From positions 1,022,755 through 1,086,754 of the forward strand of contig NZ_JAMJWD020000001.1 of assembly GCF_023554255.2 (NCBI RefSeq): a stretch of 64,000 nt of DNA, in the 5' to 3' direction. Positions within the stretch are counted from its first letter, which is position 1. The number at the start of each line of letters is the position of its first letter. A model generated the notes under the pieces. That model was given only the letters and a program-made list of their open reading frames with translations, searched no databases and was not told where the DNA came from. This DNA comes from Phyllobacterium sp. 21LDTY02-6. Its GTDB lineage: Bacteria; Pseudomonadota; Alphaproteobacteria; Rhizobiales; Rhizobiaceae. Of this stretch, positions 32,283 through 44,062 are shown one piece after another. The position numbers were made by a program, and so were the translations under genes.

Positions 32283-33499
32283 TCCGGCAGCCCGCCCGGA
32301 TAGATCACCGACGCGGTGGCGATGGCCGCGATGCCTTCTTCGCGGCCAATGAATCCAAGTTTCTCATTGGTCGTCGCCTTGATCGAAATGCGGTCAGCCG
32401 AGATTCCGAGCATGGAGGACAGTTCGCGCGTCATTGCCTCACGATGCGGTCCGACCTTCGGAGCCTCGCAGATCAGGGTAATGTCGGCATTGGCGATGCG
32501 CCCGCCGGCTTCCCTGACGATGCCCACCGCATGCTCGACGAATATGCGTGAGGCGGCGCCTTTCCACTTGGCCTCCGAGGGAGGAAAGTGCGTGCCGATA
32601 TCGCCGGCGCCGCGTGTGGCCAGGAGTGCATCGGTGAGTGCATGGAGGGCGACGTCGGCGTCGGAATGGCCGGAAAGCTTCTTGTCATGGGCGATGAAGA
32701 CACCAGCCAGCGTCACCCCGTCGCCGGGTTCGAAAGCGTGGACGTCATAGCCGTTTCCAGTCCGGACATCGGGAAATGCCATGTTATTCTTGGAAAAGCG
32801 GTCATCGGCCATCTCGATATCCTTAGCCCAGGTGAGTTTGGTGTTGTCCGCCGAACCTTCGACGATGCGAACTGGCAGGCCCGTCCATTCCGCAATGGCG
32901 GAATCATCGGTGAAATCGGAGCGCCCGGCGGCAAAGGCGGCGTCATGCGCTGCGAGGATCGGCACAAACGGGAAGGCTTGCGGCGTCTGCGCAGCATAGA
33001 GCCCGGCCCGGGGCACGGTGCCGCTGACCATCGCATCATGTCCCGCCGCCTTCAACGTATCCGAGACGGCGAGTACGGGCAGCACGCCCATGTGCGGCGT
33101 CAGGTTGAATATGACCCGTTCGAGCAGGTCCGGCGCTATGAAGGGGCGAACGCCGTCATGGATCAGAACATGGTCGGGCGCGGCCTCCCTCAGCGCCAAC
33201 AGGCCGAGACGGGTCGATTCCTGCCGGGTCGGTCCTCCGGTGACAACCGTGACGCCTGCGGCAAGCTCGCCCAGCGCCTGCGCAAACAGGGCATCGTCTT
33301 CGCGGTGGATGACCACCACGATATCGTCGAGGAGCGGGCAATCGAGGAATGCGCGCACGGTATGGGCGAGTACGGCTTCGCCACCGATCCTGCGATACTG
33401 CTTCGGCCCCTCGATGCTTTGACCGGCGCGCTCGCCGCGCCCGGCCGCCACAATGACGGCCGCTACCCGCGGTTTGCTATCGTCAATCGTCCCCGGCAC
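32279..33499 (-). CDS. ispDF: Bifunctional IspD/IspF isoprenoid enzyme
   Basis: Fusion of 406 residues carrying two steps of the methylerythritol phosphate pathway. The N-terminal IspD cytidylyltransferase has [15 protein letters not shown] and [10 protein letters not shown], then IHDGVRPFI near residue 105. The C-terminal IspF cyclodiphosphate synthase has [17 protein letters not shown] with metal ligands Asp and His, [19 protein letters not shown], and [17 protein letters not shown] chose the GTG at 33499 because no ATG fits and GGAGAG lies five bases upstream. Fusion is typical of alphaproteobacteria; IspE is not here. It overlaps cinA by four bases. Confidence 0.95.
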   Translation of the reverse strand: MPGTIDDSKPRVAAVIVAAGRGERAGQSIEGPKQYRRIGGEAVLAHTVRAFLDCPLLDDIVVVIHREDDALFAQALGELAAGVTVVTGGPTRQESTRLGLLALREAAPDHVLIHDGVRPFIAPDLLERVIFNLTPHMGVLPVLAVSDTLKAAGHDAMVSGTVPRAGLYAAQTPQAFPFVPILAAHDAAFAAGRSDFTDDSAIAEWTGLPVRIVEGSADNTKLTWAKDIEMADDRFSKNNMAFPDVRTGNGYDVHAFEPGDGVTLAGVFIAHDKKLSGHSDADVALHALTDALLATRGAGDIGTHFPPSEAKWKGAASRIFVEHAVGIVREAGGRIANADITLICEAPKVGPHREAMTRELSSMLGISADRISIKATTNEKLGFIGREEGIAAIATASVIYPGGLPE

Positions 33500-33650
33500 A
33501 CAATCTCTCCATGACCGCAAATGCGTTAACCTCTGCACGGCAGAAAGGCCAGAGCTTTCCGCACAATGGAAGTTGAAAACGCACACTTGCCGCACGCAGT
33601 CTACCTTGCGGACGGGCGTGATCCTGTCTAAAGGATAGGCTGATGAAAAA

Positions 33651-34667
33651 TTGCATACGAAACAGGCAATCTCTGTGATCGATCTGGCAAGCCCCCTGAA
33701 TGTCGGCGGCGTCGAACTGCGCAATCGCGTATTGCTCGCGCCGATGTCCGGCGTTTCCGACCTGCCGTTCCGCCGCCTGGCCTGGCAGGCCGGCGCGGGA
33801 ATGGTCGTATCGGAAATGGTTGCCAGCGCCGAACTCTGCACCCGTGAACGCTGCAATCTGCTGCGCCTGAAGGGCGAGGGCCTTGGCACGCATGTCGTGC
33901 AGATCGCCGGGCGCGAAAGCCGCTGGATGGCCGAAGCCGCGCGCATCGCCGAGGGCGAGGGCGCTCATATCGTGGACATCAATATGGGGTGCCCCGCCAA
34001 GAAGGTGACGGGCGGGCTCTCCGGCTCGGCGCTGATGCGCGACCTGGATCACGCGATCAGCCTGGTGGAGGCGACGCTTGGGGCAGTCAAGGTTCCGGTG
34101 ACGCTGAAGATGCGTCTCGGCTGGGACGGCGACAGCATCAATGCTCCCGAACTCGCCGCGCGCGCCGAGGCCGCCGGAGTGCGGATGGTGACCGTCCACG
34201 GCCGCACCCGCTGCCAATTCTATGAGGGCAAAGCGGATTGGGGTGCGATTCGCGCCGTGCGCGATGCCATCTCCATTCCGCTCGTGGCGAATGGCGACGT
34301 TCTCGACCGAAACGATGCGCTGGCGATTCTCGATGCTTCCGGGGCGGACGCCGTTATGGTGGGACGCGGCTCCTATGGGCAGCCCTGGCTGCCGGGCGCG
34401 ATAGTGGACGATAGCCGCGCGGAAGTCGGTCCGATTGCCGACTATGCCGTGGTGCATTACGAGGCGATGCTTGCCCATTATGGCGAACTGACCGGTACGC
34501 GCCACGCGCGCAAACATATCGGCTGGTATCTCGACAGGTTTGCGCCGGCGATAACTCCGGCCGAGCGCGGCTGCCTGTTGACCGACAAGGACCCGCGCAA
34601 CGTCGCGCGCAGCCTGCATGCGGCGCTGTCGGTCGCGCATACGGGCGAATTCAAGAAGGTGGCATGA
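33651..34667 (+). CDS. dusB: tRNA-dihydrouridine synthase DusB (NifR3)
   Basis: FMN-dependent enzyme of about 330 residues that reduces uridines in the tRNA D-loop. Motifs: [19 protein letters not shown] at the FMN site, the catalytic Cys in [26 protein letters not shown] and [16 protein letters not shown]. The start is uncertain: TTG at 33651, or GTG at 33675, which fits the family start better. The ATG at 33643 is in another frame and stops soon. As in many rhizobia (where it was called nifR3) it heads the ntrBC operon, overlapping ntrB by four bases. Confidence 0.94.
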   Translation: MHTKQAISVIDLASPLNVGGVELRNRVLLAPMSGVSDLPFRRLAWQAGAGMVVSEMVASAELCTRERCNLLRLKGEGLGTHVVQIAGRESRWMAEAARIAEGEGAHIVDINMGCPAKKVTGGLSGSALMRDLDHAISLVEATLGAVKVPVTLKMRLGWDGDSINAPELAARAEAAGVRMVTVHGRTRCQFYEGKADWGAIRAVRDAISIPLVANGDVLDRNDALAILDASGADAVMVGRGSYGQPWLPGAIVDDSRAEVGPIADYAVVHYEAMLAHYGELTGTRHARKHIGWYLDRFAPAITPAERGCLLTDKDPRNVARSLHAALSVAHTGEFKKVA

Positions 34668-35821
34668 TGGGGGAAATCAACAGGGCTGCACTTGACGAGG
34701 GCGTGGCGACCATGGTGCTCAATTCATTGCGGCACCCGGTCATCATGCTGGACGAGGCGGGATTCATCTCCTTCGCCAATGCCGATGCCGAAGCGTTCTT
34801 TCGCTCCAGCGCCAGCATTCTCAGCCGCAACACGCTGGAAACCTTGCTGCCATTCGGAAGCCCCCTGCTTGCGCTGGTCAAGCAGGTTCGGGAAAATCCG
34901 TCACCGGTCAATGAATACCGCGTGGATGTATCGTCGCCGCGCCTCGGGAACGACAGGATCGTCGATCTCTACGTTACACCCGTCAGTGAAGCGCCCGGTT
35001 CGATCGTCATCCTTTTCAAGGAGCGGTCGATGGCGGAGAAGCTCGATCGGCAGATGACGCATCGCGGTGCAGCGCGCTCCGTTACCGGGCTTGCATCCAT
35101 GCTCGCGCATGAGATCAAGAACCCTCTGTCGGGAATTCGCGGCGCCGCCCAGCTTCTGGAGACTGGCCTGAACGATGATGATCGCGCACTTACGCGGTTG
35201 ATCACCGACGAAACCGACCGGATCGTCTCGCTGGTCGACCGGATGGAAGTGTTTTCCGATGAACGGCCGATCGAACGCGAGGCGGTGAATATCCATGTCG
35301 TGCTGGACCATGTCAAAGCCATTGCGAAGAATGGTTTTGCCAGCCACATCAAGTTCCATGAAGATTACGATCCGTCATTGCCCTATGTGTTCGCCAATCG
35401 CGACCAGCTCGTGCAGGTGTTCCTCAACCTCGTGAAGAACGCCGCCGAATCCATCGGCCAAGGCGAGTCGGGCGAGATAACGCTGTCCACCGCCTTCCGA
35501 CCCGGCATCCGCCTTTCGATTCCCGGCATGCGGAACCGCGTTTCGCTGCCGCTCGAATTCTGCGTGTCCGATACGGGCGCCGGGGTCGCACCCGATATCA
35601 TGCCGCATCTGTTCGATCCGTTCGTGACCACCAAGCCCAATGGTTCGGGGCTTGGGCTTGCCCTTGTTGCCAAGATCGTCGGCGATCATGGCGGGGTCAT
35701 AGAATGCGATTCCGTTCCGCGGAAGACGACGTTCCGCATTCTGATGCCCGCATGGCAGAGCGATCCGCTTGATGACGGGCAGGGCGATGCGGTTTCAACT
35801 AGCAAGAAGACAGGATTCTGA
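34664..35821 (+). CDS. ntrB: Nitrogen regulation sensor kinase NtrB
   Basis: Cytoplasmic histidine kinase/phosphatase of 385 residues that responds to nitrogen status through PII and phosphorylates NtrC. An N-terminal PAS domain (about residues 12-120) is followed by the H-box with His149 in [13 protein letters not shown]. The HATPase domain has its N-box [13 protein letters not shown]1 [11 protein letters not shown] and G2 GSGLGLALV. The start overlaps the dusB stop (ATGA); an ATG one codon later is also possible. It ends three bases before ntrC, so the three genes are one unit. Confidence 0.96.
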   Translation: MMGEINRAALDEGVATMVLNSLRHPVIMLDEAGFISFANADAEAFFRSSASILSRNTLETLLPFGSPLLALVKQVRENPSPVNEYRVDVSSPRLGNDRIVDLYVTPVSEAPGSIVILFKERSMAEKLDRQMTHRGAARSVTGLASMLAHEIKNPLSGIRGAAQLLETGLNDDDRALTRLITDETDRIVSLVDRMEVFSDERPIEREAVNIHVVLDHVKAIAKNGFASHIKFHEDYDPSLPYVFANRDQLVQVFLNLVKNAAESIGQGESGEITLSTAFRPGIRLSIPGMRNRVSLPLEFCVSDTGAGVAPDIMPHLFDPFVTTKPNGSGLGLALVAKIVGDHGGVIECDSVPRKTTFRILMPAWQSDPLDDGQGDAVSTSKKTGF

Positions 35822-35823
35822 TC

Positions 35824-37275
<1,452 letters not shown>

Positions 37276-37317
37276 CGAAGGCGGCGCGGCCGGGCAATCC
37301 AGCCACGCCTGCGGCAA

Positions 37318-37827
37318 TCAGTCGAGCAAGCCGATATAATCGAGCTTGCCGACGGGAGCGCCATTGTGGCGCAGTATGTTCTGCGCGGTCGTGACGTGGA
37401 AATAGAAGTTCGGCAGGACGAATTTGAGAACGTAGTCCTGGCCGCTGAGCGCTACTTTCATCTTGCCGAAGTTCAGCATCACCTCGCGCGCGGCCGAATC
37501 GGCAAGGTCCGCCTCGTCGACGCTTTCGAGGAACGCCGCCGTCTTGGCCAGACGTTGTTTCAGTTCGTCGAAATTGGTCTCATTGTCGGGGAAGCTCGGC
37601 GCGGCAATATCCGTGAGGCGGCCGATCATGTTCTTCGACGTGTCGCTCATGCGCTGGACCTGGCCCGAAAATGGCAACATGTCGGGAGCGAGACGGGCAT
37701 TGAAGAGGATAAGCGGGTCGATCTTCTTCTCGGCGGCATAGTGTTCCGCCTTGTCGATGAGCGAGGAGGCGATGGAAAGACCACGCAGCAGTGCGGGCAC
37801 GGCTACGGAATATAGGGACAGGGACAT
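37318..37827 (-). CDS. DUF1993 family protein (DinB-like four-helix fold)
   Basis: 169 residues with the DUF1993 pattern: LRGLSIASSLIDKAEHYAAE, ARLAPDMLPFSGQVQ, and a C-terminal FVLPNFYFHVTTAQNILRHN with conserved His residues that could bind a metal, as in DinB/YfiT-like proteins. No enzymatic role is established for the family. It is soluble, without a signal peptide. It lies convergent to ntrC (about 40-base gap) and 61 bases after the diguanylate cyclase gene on the same strand. Together the two interrupt the usual ntrBC-ntrYX order. Confidence 0.85.
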   Translation of the reverse strand: MSLSLYSVAVPALLRGLSIASSLIDKAEHYAAEKKIDPLILFNARLAPDMLPFSGQVQRMSDTSKNMIGRLTDIAAPSFPDNETNFDELKQRLAKTAAFLESVDEADLADSAAREVMLNFGKMKVALSGQDYVLKFVLPNFYFHVTTAQNILRHNGAPVGKLDYIGLLD

Positions 37828-37888
37828 TATTGCTCCTTCAGAGCGTTCAGATTCACGTCCCTAGCAGTTACGACCCGGAACGACATTT

Positions 37889-38692
37889 TCAAGTGGCGAT
37901 TTCGTTCTGGCCATGCGCTGCTGCCAAAATCAGCTCGTTCGGGTCGCTGCTGGCGTGAACAATGCGATTGCGCCCCTGGGTCTTGGCCGCGTAAAGGCAT
38001 TTGTCCGCCGCGATCAAAGCCTCTTCCAGCGACTGCTGCGGCAGGTGGATCGATATGCCGACGCTAACGGTTACGTCGAGGTTCTCCACGCGCAATTGTT
38101 TCGGAATGTCGCGCACCCCCGTCAAGAGCCGGTGGGCGAGCCAGTCGGCCTTGCCGACATCGGCATTGGCCAGGAAAACCGCAAACTCTTCCCCACCGAA
38201 CCTTGCGGCGTAATCCCACTCCGTGGTGATGGCGCGCAGCAGCAATCCTATTTCCTGCAGGACCGCATCGCCGATGGCGTGGCCGAAGCGATCATTGATC
38301 GATTTGAAATGGTCGGCATCGATATAGAGGATGGCGCCGGCACTCTTGTCGGGGTCGCACAGATTGATATGGCGCTGCGCCTGGAGATAAAAATCGTTGC
38401 GGTTGGACAAGCCCGTGAGATCGTCGCGGCGGGAAGCCTCGTCGAGAAGTATCGCAGTCTGCTTCAGCCTTTGGTTCAGGTCGATCAGAAAAGCACCGAG
38501 CGGCGCACTGACGATGACGACGATGCAGGTCGTAACCGCAAGCAGGCCAACGGTATCGTTCAGATCGACGAAGAAGGAAAACACGACTGCAAGGGTGTTG
38601 GCCGCCGTCGTAGCCATCACGACCATGACAACGACTTGCCGCGGCGGTGACAGATTGCCGAATTTCGTGACCCAAAAATCGTAGGTGCTCAT
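37889..38692 (-). CDS. Membrane diguanylate cyclase (GGDEF domain)
   Basis: 267-residue protein making cyclic di-GMP from two GTP. The N-terminus has two hydrophobic segments (VVVMVVMATTAANTLAVVFS and VGLLAVTTCIVVIVSAPLGA), then a short helix. The GGDEF domain follows from RRDDLTGLSNRNDFY, with the metal Asp in LYIDADHFKSIND and the active site FGGEEF. The inhibitory I-site position reads TEWD instead of RxxD, so product feedback is probably lost. There is no sensory domain beyond the membrane part and no EAL domain. It is divergent from ntrY across about 190 bases. Confidence 0.92.
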   Translation of the reverse strand: MSTYDFWVTKFGNLSPPRQVVVMVVMATTAANTLAVVFSFFVDLNDTVGLLAVTTCIVVIVSAPLGAFLIDLNQRLKQTAILLDEASRRDDLTGLSNRNDFYLQAQRHINLCDPDKSAGAILYIDADHFKSINDRFGHAIGDAVLQEIGLLLRAITTEWDYAARFGGEEFAVFLANADVGKADWLAHRLLTGVRDIPKQLRVENLDVTVSVGISIHLPQQSLEEALIAADKCLYAAKTQGRNRIVHASSDPNELILAAAHGQNEIAT

Positions 38693-38883
38693 GGTTCTCG
38701 CCGGATTCCCCAGTCATTCCTACACCACGGCGGTGAAAAACTTGACAACAAAACGCATAAATTTGCCGAACGTCTACGTGGCAGTGATGCTTTGGTACAA
38801 TTTTTCAGAGGATGTCGAACGAGACCGTTGCATTTCCGCCACAATGTGTTGCATGAGTGCCACTTGTTTCGGATTGCGTGGCG

Positions 38884-41142
38884 ATGGTCTTGTCTGATTC
38901 TGTCAATTTGGCCAGTGGTGGCCCAACCCGTGGCGCAGCCGGAGGCAGCAGCCAGCGCTTCTTTTCGCGCGCCGGCATCCTGACTGTCGCGCTTGCGCTT
39001 CTGACGACGGGCGTCACCTTCGTCATTCTCACCGACATGACGCCGATCCGGCCGGAAAGTGGCGTCACGCTGGTGTTGACGGCCGTCAATGCAGTTCTCA
39101 TCCTCGTCCTGATCGGCTTGATCGGCCGGGAAATATACAGGGTTGCCCAGGCACGCAGCCGCGGGAAGGCGGCGTCCCGCCTTCATGTCCGCCTCGTGGT
39201 GCTGTTTTCCCTCGTTGCCGCGGTGCCTGCGATGATCGTGGCTATCGTTGCGTCGATCACGCTTGATATGGGGCTTGATCGATGGTTCGAGATGCGCACC
39301 TCGATGATCGTGCGATCTTCGATCAGCCTCGCCGAATCCTACATTCAGGAAAGCGCGCGCAACCTGCAGAACAGTTCGCTGGAGATGGTCGAATATCTCG
39401 ATGCGCAGCGGACGCTCTACAATGTCGATCGTAGCGGCTTCCTTCGAATGATGACGCAGCAGGCCGTCAGCCGGAACATGGTGGCCGCTTCCCTGATCAA
39501 GGAGAATGGCGAAACCGTCGCCCGCGCCGACATCCGCACGAACATCGATATTCCCACCGTCGCCCGCGGCGTGCTCAATACCGCCTCCGACGGGAAGCCC
39601 GTGCTTATCCCGCCGGAGCAGACCAATCTTCTGAGCGCGGTGATAAAATTGCGCGAGATGCCCGGGCTCTACCTTTATGCGGTTCGCCCGGTCGATGCGG
39701 ACATTCTCAATGCCAGCCGCGCCGTCACGCAGCAGAATGCCGGCAGCATGAGCAGCCCGAACCAAGGCATACCGACGCAGCTGCTTTTTGCACTGCTCTA
39801 TTTCGGCCTCACGCTGACGCTGCTTCTGTCGGCCATCTGGACCGGTATTGCCGTCGCCGACCGTCTGGTCAGGCCGATCCGGCTGCTTATCGGCGCCGCG
39901 GGCGATGTTGCTACGGGCAATCTGGACGTTTCCGTGCCGGTGCATCGATCCGATGGCGATGTCGGCTCCCTGTCGCAGACCTTCAACACGATGGTTCGCC
40001 AGATCGGCACGCAGCGCAACGATCTCGTCAGTGCCAAGGATCAGATCGACGAGAGGCGGCGTTTCTCCGAGGCCGTGCTGTCGGGAGTGACGGCGGGGGT
40101 CGTCAGCGTCAATGGCGATGGCATCGTCGAGATCATCAATCGTTCGGCACAGTCGATGCTCGGGCTCGATCCGGCGACTGCAGGTGGCAAGAACCTTTCC
40201 GCGCTGGTTCCCGAGATCGGCCTGGTCTTCGAAGTGGCCCGGGCGACGAACCGCTCGGTCTACCGGGAGCAGGTCGCCATATCGAGGCATGGCAGCGCGC
40301 GGACGTTCAACGTTCAGATAACGATGGAAGATGCTGATGCCGCAGAACATTCCTATGTCGTGACCGTCGACGACATCACGGATCTCGTCGAGGCGCAGCG
40401 CTCCTCGGCCTGGGCCGACGTGGCACGACGGATCGCCCATGAAATCAAGAATCCGCTGACGCCAATCCAGCTTTCCGCCGAAAGGCTGCGCCGTCGCTTC
40501 GGAAAAGCCATCACGCAGGATCGCGAAGTCTTCGACCAGTGCACGGAAACCATTATCCGGCAGGTCGGCGATATCGGGCGGATGGTCGACGAGTTTTCAT
40601 CCTTCGCTCGCATGCCGAAGCCGGAGATGCGCCTCGTAGACCTGCGCGAGGCTTTGAAGGAAGCATCCTTCCTCGTGGAAGTCAGCAGAAGCGACATCCG
40701 TTTCGAGCGCGATTTCGCTGATGAGCCGCTGATGGGGATGTTCGATCCCCGGCTCATGGGGCAAGCCTTCGGCAATGTGATCAAGAATGCCGCCGAGGCG
40801 GTCGAATCCGTCGTCAAGGAGGGGCATCTCGATGGCCATATCCTCGTGCGCTGCAGGGCCGTCGGCGAGGAAATGCTCATCGAGATCCTCGACAATGGCA
40901 AGGGCCTGCCGCGCGAGCATCGCCAGCGCCTGCTCGAACCCTATATGACGACGCGCGAAAAGGGCACCGGCCTCGGCCTTGCTATCGTCAAGAAGATAGT
41001 CGAGGACCACGCGGGGCAACTCGAATTACACGACGCACCGGAAGAATTCTATGGGGGACGCGGGGCGATGATCCGCATGGTCTTTCCCCGTGTCCGGCCG
41101 GACAATCATCCAGAAGAACAGGTGAATTCAAATGGCATCTGA
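38884..41142 (+). CDS. ntrY: NtrY membrane sensor histidine kinase
   Basis: About 752 residues. Several N-terminal transmembrane helices (AGILTVALALLTTGVTFVIL, VTLVLTAVNAVLILVLIGLI and a pair around LVVLFSLVAAVPAMIVAIVA) are followed by an extracytoplasmic region and a helix near LLFALLYFGLTLTLLLSAI. HAMP (RLVRPIRLLIGAAGDVATG), PAS and the H-box [17 protein letters not shown] come next. The HATPase has NVIKNAAEAVES, DNGKGLPREH and GTGLGLAIVKKI. NtrY signals nitrogen or redox state to NtrX. The ATG at 38884 is chosen over a GTG at 38857. It overlaps ntrX by 11 bases. Confidence 0.94.
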   Translation: MVLSDSVNLASGGPTRGAAGGSSQRFFSRAGILTVALALLTTGVTFVILTDMTPIRPESGVTLVLTAVNAVLILVLIGLIGREIYRVAQARSRGKAASRLHVRLVVLFSLVAAVPAMIVAIVASITLDMGLDRWFEMRTSMIVRSSISLAESYIQESARNLQNSSLEMVEYLDAQRTLYNVDRSGFLRMMTQQAVSRNMVAASLIKENGETVARADIRTNIDIPTVARGVLNTASDGKPVLIPPEQTNLLSAVIKLREMPGLYLYAVRPVDADILNASRAVTQQNAGSMSSPNQGIPTQLLFALLYFGLTLTLLLSAIWTGIAVADRLVRPIRLLIGAAGDVATGNLDVSVPVHRSDGDVGSLSQTFNTMVRQIGTQRNDLVSAKDQIDERRRFSEAVLSGVTAGVVSVNGDGIVEIINRSAQSMLGLDPATAGGKNLSALVPEIGLVFEVARATNRSVYREQVAISRHGSARTFNVQITMEDADAAEHSYVVTVDDITDLVEAQRSSAWADVARRIAHEIKNPLTPIQLSAERLRRRFGKAITQDREVFDQCTETIIRQVGDIGRMVDEFSSFARMPKPEMRLVDLREALKEASFLVEVSRSDIRFERDFADEPLMGMFDPRLMGQAFGNVIKNAAEAVESVVKEGHLDGHILVRCRAVGEEMLIEILDNGKGLPREHRQRLLEPYMTTREKGTGLGLAIVKKIVEDHAGQLELHDAPEEFYGGRGAMIRMVFPRVRPDNHPEEQVNSNGI

Positions 41143-42493
41143 CATCCTTGTCGTTGACGATGAAGTGGATATTCGCGAGCTCGTTGCGGGCATCTTGAGT
41201 GACGAGGGCTATGACACGCGCATGGCCTCGGATGCCGACAGTGCCCTGGCGGCGATCGATGATCGTATTCCACGGCTGATATTCCTCGACATATGGATGC
41301 AGGGCAGCCGGCTCGACGGCCTCGCATTGCTCGACGAGATCAAGCAGCGCCACCCGGAAGTACCGGTGGTGATGATTTCCGGCCACGGCAATATCGAAAC
41401 CGCCGTCTCGGCGATCCGCCGCGGCGCCTATGATTTCATCGAGAAGCCGTTCAAGGCGGACAGGCTGATCCTCGTCGCCGAACGCGCGCTGGAAACGTCG
41501 AAACTGCGCCGCGAGGTTTCGGATCTGCGCCGGCGCTCGGCCGAAAGCTTCGAGCTGCTGGGCAATTCGCTGGCGATGAACCATCTGCGCCAGACGATCG
41601 AACGCGTTGCGCCCACCAATAGCCGCATCATGATCACCGGCCCGTCCGGTGCCGGCAAGGAATTGACGGCGCGGGCGATCCACGCGCTTTCCACCCGGGC
41701 AAAGGGACCGTTCGTCAATCTGAACGCTGCGACAATCACTCCGGAACGCATGGAGATAGAGCTGTTCGGCACCGAATCCGATGGCGGCGAGCGCAAGGTT
41801 GGCGCGCTGGAGGAGGCGCATGGCGGCATCCTCTACCTGAACGAGATCGCGGACATGCCGCGCGAGACGCAGAACAAGATCCTGCGCGTCCTCGTGGACC
41901 AGCAGTTCGAACGTGTCGGCGGCACCAAGCGCATCAAGGTCGATGTGCGCATCATCTCGTCCACCGCACAGAATCTTGAGGCGATGATCGCCGAGGGGCG
42001 GTTCCGTGAAGATCTGTTTCATCGGCTGGCCGTCGTGCCGGTCATCGTTCCGCCGCTGGCCGATCGTCGCGACGATATTCCCGCGCTTGTCGATTTCTTC
42101 ATGGCGCAGATCGCGGAACAGGCCGGCATCAAGCCGCGCAAGATCGGTCCCGACGCAATGGCGGTTCTGCAATCGCATTCATGGCCGGGCAATATCCGGC
42201 AATTGCGCAACAATATCGAACGCCTGATCATTCTCGCGCGCGGCGACGATCCGGAGGCTGTCATCACCGCGGACCTGCTGCCGGCGGAGATCGGCGATAC
42301 CTTGCCGAAGGCACCGACCGAATCGGATCAGCACATCATGGCGCTGCCGCTGCGCGAGGCGCGCGAGCGCTTCGAGAAGGAATATCTTATCGCCCAGATC
42401 AACCGTTTTGGCGGAAACATCTCGCGCACCGCCGAATTCGTTGGTATGGAACGTTCAGCACTGCATAGAAAGCTGAAATCCCTCGGGGTTTGA
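41132..42493 (+). CDS. ntrX: NtrX response regulator, AAA+ domain with altered motifs
   Basis: 453 residues. The receiver has DDE acidic residues (9-11) and phospho-Asp53 in IFLDIWMQGSR. The AAA+ domain has Walker A GPSGAGKE, but no GAFTGA loop: the equivalent stretch reads GTESDGGERKVGALEEA, as usual for NtrX. The Walker B region reads GGILYLNEIADMP, with Asn where NtrC has Asp, so ATP hydrolysis may be impaired. The C-terminal Fis-type HTH is NISRTAEFVGMERSALHRKL. It is probably a sigma-54-independent regulator of nitrogen, respiration or envelope genes with NtrY. Confidence 0.94.
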   Translation: MASDILVVDDEVDIRELVAGILSDEGYDTRMASDADSALAAIDDRIPRLIFLDIWMQGSRLDGLALLDEIKQRHPEVPVVMISGHGNIETAVSAIRRGAYDFIEKPFKADRLILVAERALETSKLRREVSDLRRRSAESFELLGNSLAMNHLRQTIERVAPTNSRIMITGPSGAGKELTARAIHALSTRAKGPFVNLNAATITPERMEIELFGTESDGGERKVGALEEAHGGILYLNEIADMPRETQNKILRVLVDQQFERVGGTKRIKVDVRIISSTAQNLEAMIAEGRFREDLFHRLAVVPVIVPPLADRRDDIPALVDFFMAQIAEQAGIKPRKIGPDAMAVLQSHSWPGNIRQLRNNIERLIILARGDDPEAVITADLLPAEIGDTLPKAPTESDQHIMALPLREARERFEKEYLIAQINRFGGNISRTAEFVGMERSALHRKLKSLGV

Positions 42494-42640
42494 AGCATTC
42501 GGGATGCGATGACCGGAGTAGCTCATGCCTGGCACTATCAATCGAGAGCCGCGCGTCCTATCGGCTGGGGCCAAGGGAAACCGGGTCGGACAATGGTCGC
42601 CGCTGCATTCGATCTTCCTCGTGGAAGGCATGTCTAGCTG

Positions 42641-44017
42641 ATGCGCGTGATCATATGCGGCGCCGGTCAGGTCGGCTACGGCATTGCAGAGCGTCTCGCA
42701 GCCGAGGACAATGACATATCCGTCATCGATACGTCGGCCGAACTCATCCAGGTGGTTCGGGATACGCTCGATGTGCGCGGCTTTGTCGGGCATGGCGCCC
42801 ATCCGGACGTTCTCGCGGCGGCGGGTGCGGACCAGGCCGACATGATCATCGCGGCGACGCTCTATGACGAAGTGAACATAGTCGCCTGCGAGGTGGCCCA
42901 CGCGCTGTTCAACGTGCCGACGAAAATAGCGCGCATCAGGGCGCAGGCCTATCTGGCGTCGCACTACCAGGACCTGTTCTCGCGCGATCACATGCCGATC
43001 GACGTGATCATCTCGCCGGAACTCGAGGTGGGCGAGATGGTCCTGCGGCGCATTGCGCTGCCGGGGGTGAGCGACGTGGTGCGCTTCGCCGACGAGCATA
43101 TCGCCGTTCTGGCAATCGAATGTCTCGAGGATTGCCCGGTCATCAACACGCCGCTGTTCCAGCTGACCGAGCTCTTTCCCGATCTCGAAGCGACCGTGAT
43201 GGGCATCATGCGGGGCGACAGCCTGTTCATCCCGCGCTCGACCGACCAGATGTTCAGCGGAGACATCGCCTATGTCGCCGCCACCAAGGATCAAATACAT
43301 CGCACGCTTGCCCTGTTCGGGCATGAGGAGCCGGAAGCGACCCGGATCGTCATAGCCGGCGGCGGCAATATCGGGCTCCATGTCGCCCAGACCATCGAAG
43401 CTAGGCAGCCGAAGACCAGGATCAAGCTGATCGAGCCCAATCTGAAGCGTGCCCATGCCATCGCGGATGAGCTGCGCCGCTCGCTGGTGCTACATGGCAG
43501 TGCGCTCGACCAGAAATTGCTGCATGAAGCCGAAATTCAGGATGCGGACCTCATGGTGACGCTGACCAATGACGATCAGGTCAACATGTTGGCGGGGGTG
43601 ATGGCGAAACGCCTTGGCTGCAAGTCCAATCTGGTCCTGATCAACAATCCCGATTTTCTCGACCTCGGCAAAAGCCTGGGGATCGATGCCCATATCAGCC
43701 CGCGAAGCGTCACGATTTCGCGGGTTCTTCAACATGTAAGGCGCGGGCGTATCCGCGCCGTTCACAGCGTGCAGAAGGGCCGGGCCGAGGTCATCGAGGC
43801 GGAGGCGCTGGAGACTTCACCCATGGTCGGCGCGCCATTGCGTGATCTCGACCTGCCGGTCGGCTTGCGGATCGGAGCCATCTACCGCAATGGCGAAGTC
43901 ATCAAGCCGAATGGAAGCGTCCGCATCAAGCCCAAGGATCGCGTCGTCCTGTTCGCGACCGCGGACACGGTCAAGCAGGTCGAACAGATGTTCCGCGTCA
44001 GCCTCGAATTCTTCTGA
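42641..44017 (+). CDS. trkA: Trk potassium uptake regulator TrkA
   Basis: Peripheral NAD-binding subunit of the Trk K+ uptake system, 458 residues. It has the classic duplicated layout: RCK-N 1 starting VIICGAGQVGYGIAERLA, RCK-C 1 around residues 140-220, RCK-N 2 with IVIAGGGNIGLHVAQTIE near residue 233, and a second RCK-C at the C-terminus. The TrkH channel gene is not in the window. The gene begins 148 bases after ntrX; linkage to ntrYX is common in the order. Confidence 0.96.
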   Translation: MRVIICGAGQVGYGIAERLAAEDNDISVIDTSAELIQVVRDTLDVRGFVGHGAHPDVLAAAGADQADMIIAATLYDEVNIVACEVAHALFNVPTKIARIRAQAYLASHYQDLFSRDHMPIDVIISPELEVGEMVLRRIALPGVSDVVRFADEHIAVLAIECLEDCPVINTPLFQLTELFPDLEATVMGIMRGDSLFIPRSTDQMFSGDIAYVAATKDQIHRTLALFGHEEPEATRIVIAGGGNIGLHVAQTIEARQPKTRIKLIEPNLKRAHAIADELRRSLVLHGSALDQKLLHEAEIQDADLMVTLTNDDQVNMLAGVMAKRLGCKSNLVLINNPDFLDLGKSLGIDAHISPRSVTISRVLQHVRRGRIRAVHSVQKGRAEVIEAEALETSPMVGAPLRDLDLPVGLRIGAIYRNGEVIKPNGSVRIKPKDRVVLFATADTVKQVEQMFRVSLEFF

Positions 44018-44062
44018 TAAGTCCTGTTACACGTCAAAAACCGTCCATCTTGTGAGAAACAA

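Noticed and set aside
33483-34640. 385-codon minus-strand frame across dusB
   Set aside because: It is antisense to a clearly recognisable DusB reading; the translation has no domain features.
42490-42640. Small frame in the ntrX-trkA gap
   Set aside because: It runs out of frame into trkA, has no ribosome site and no recognisable sequence; the gap is best left as non-coding.
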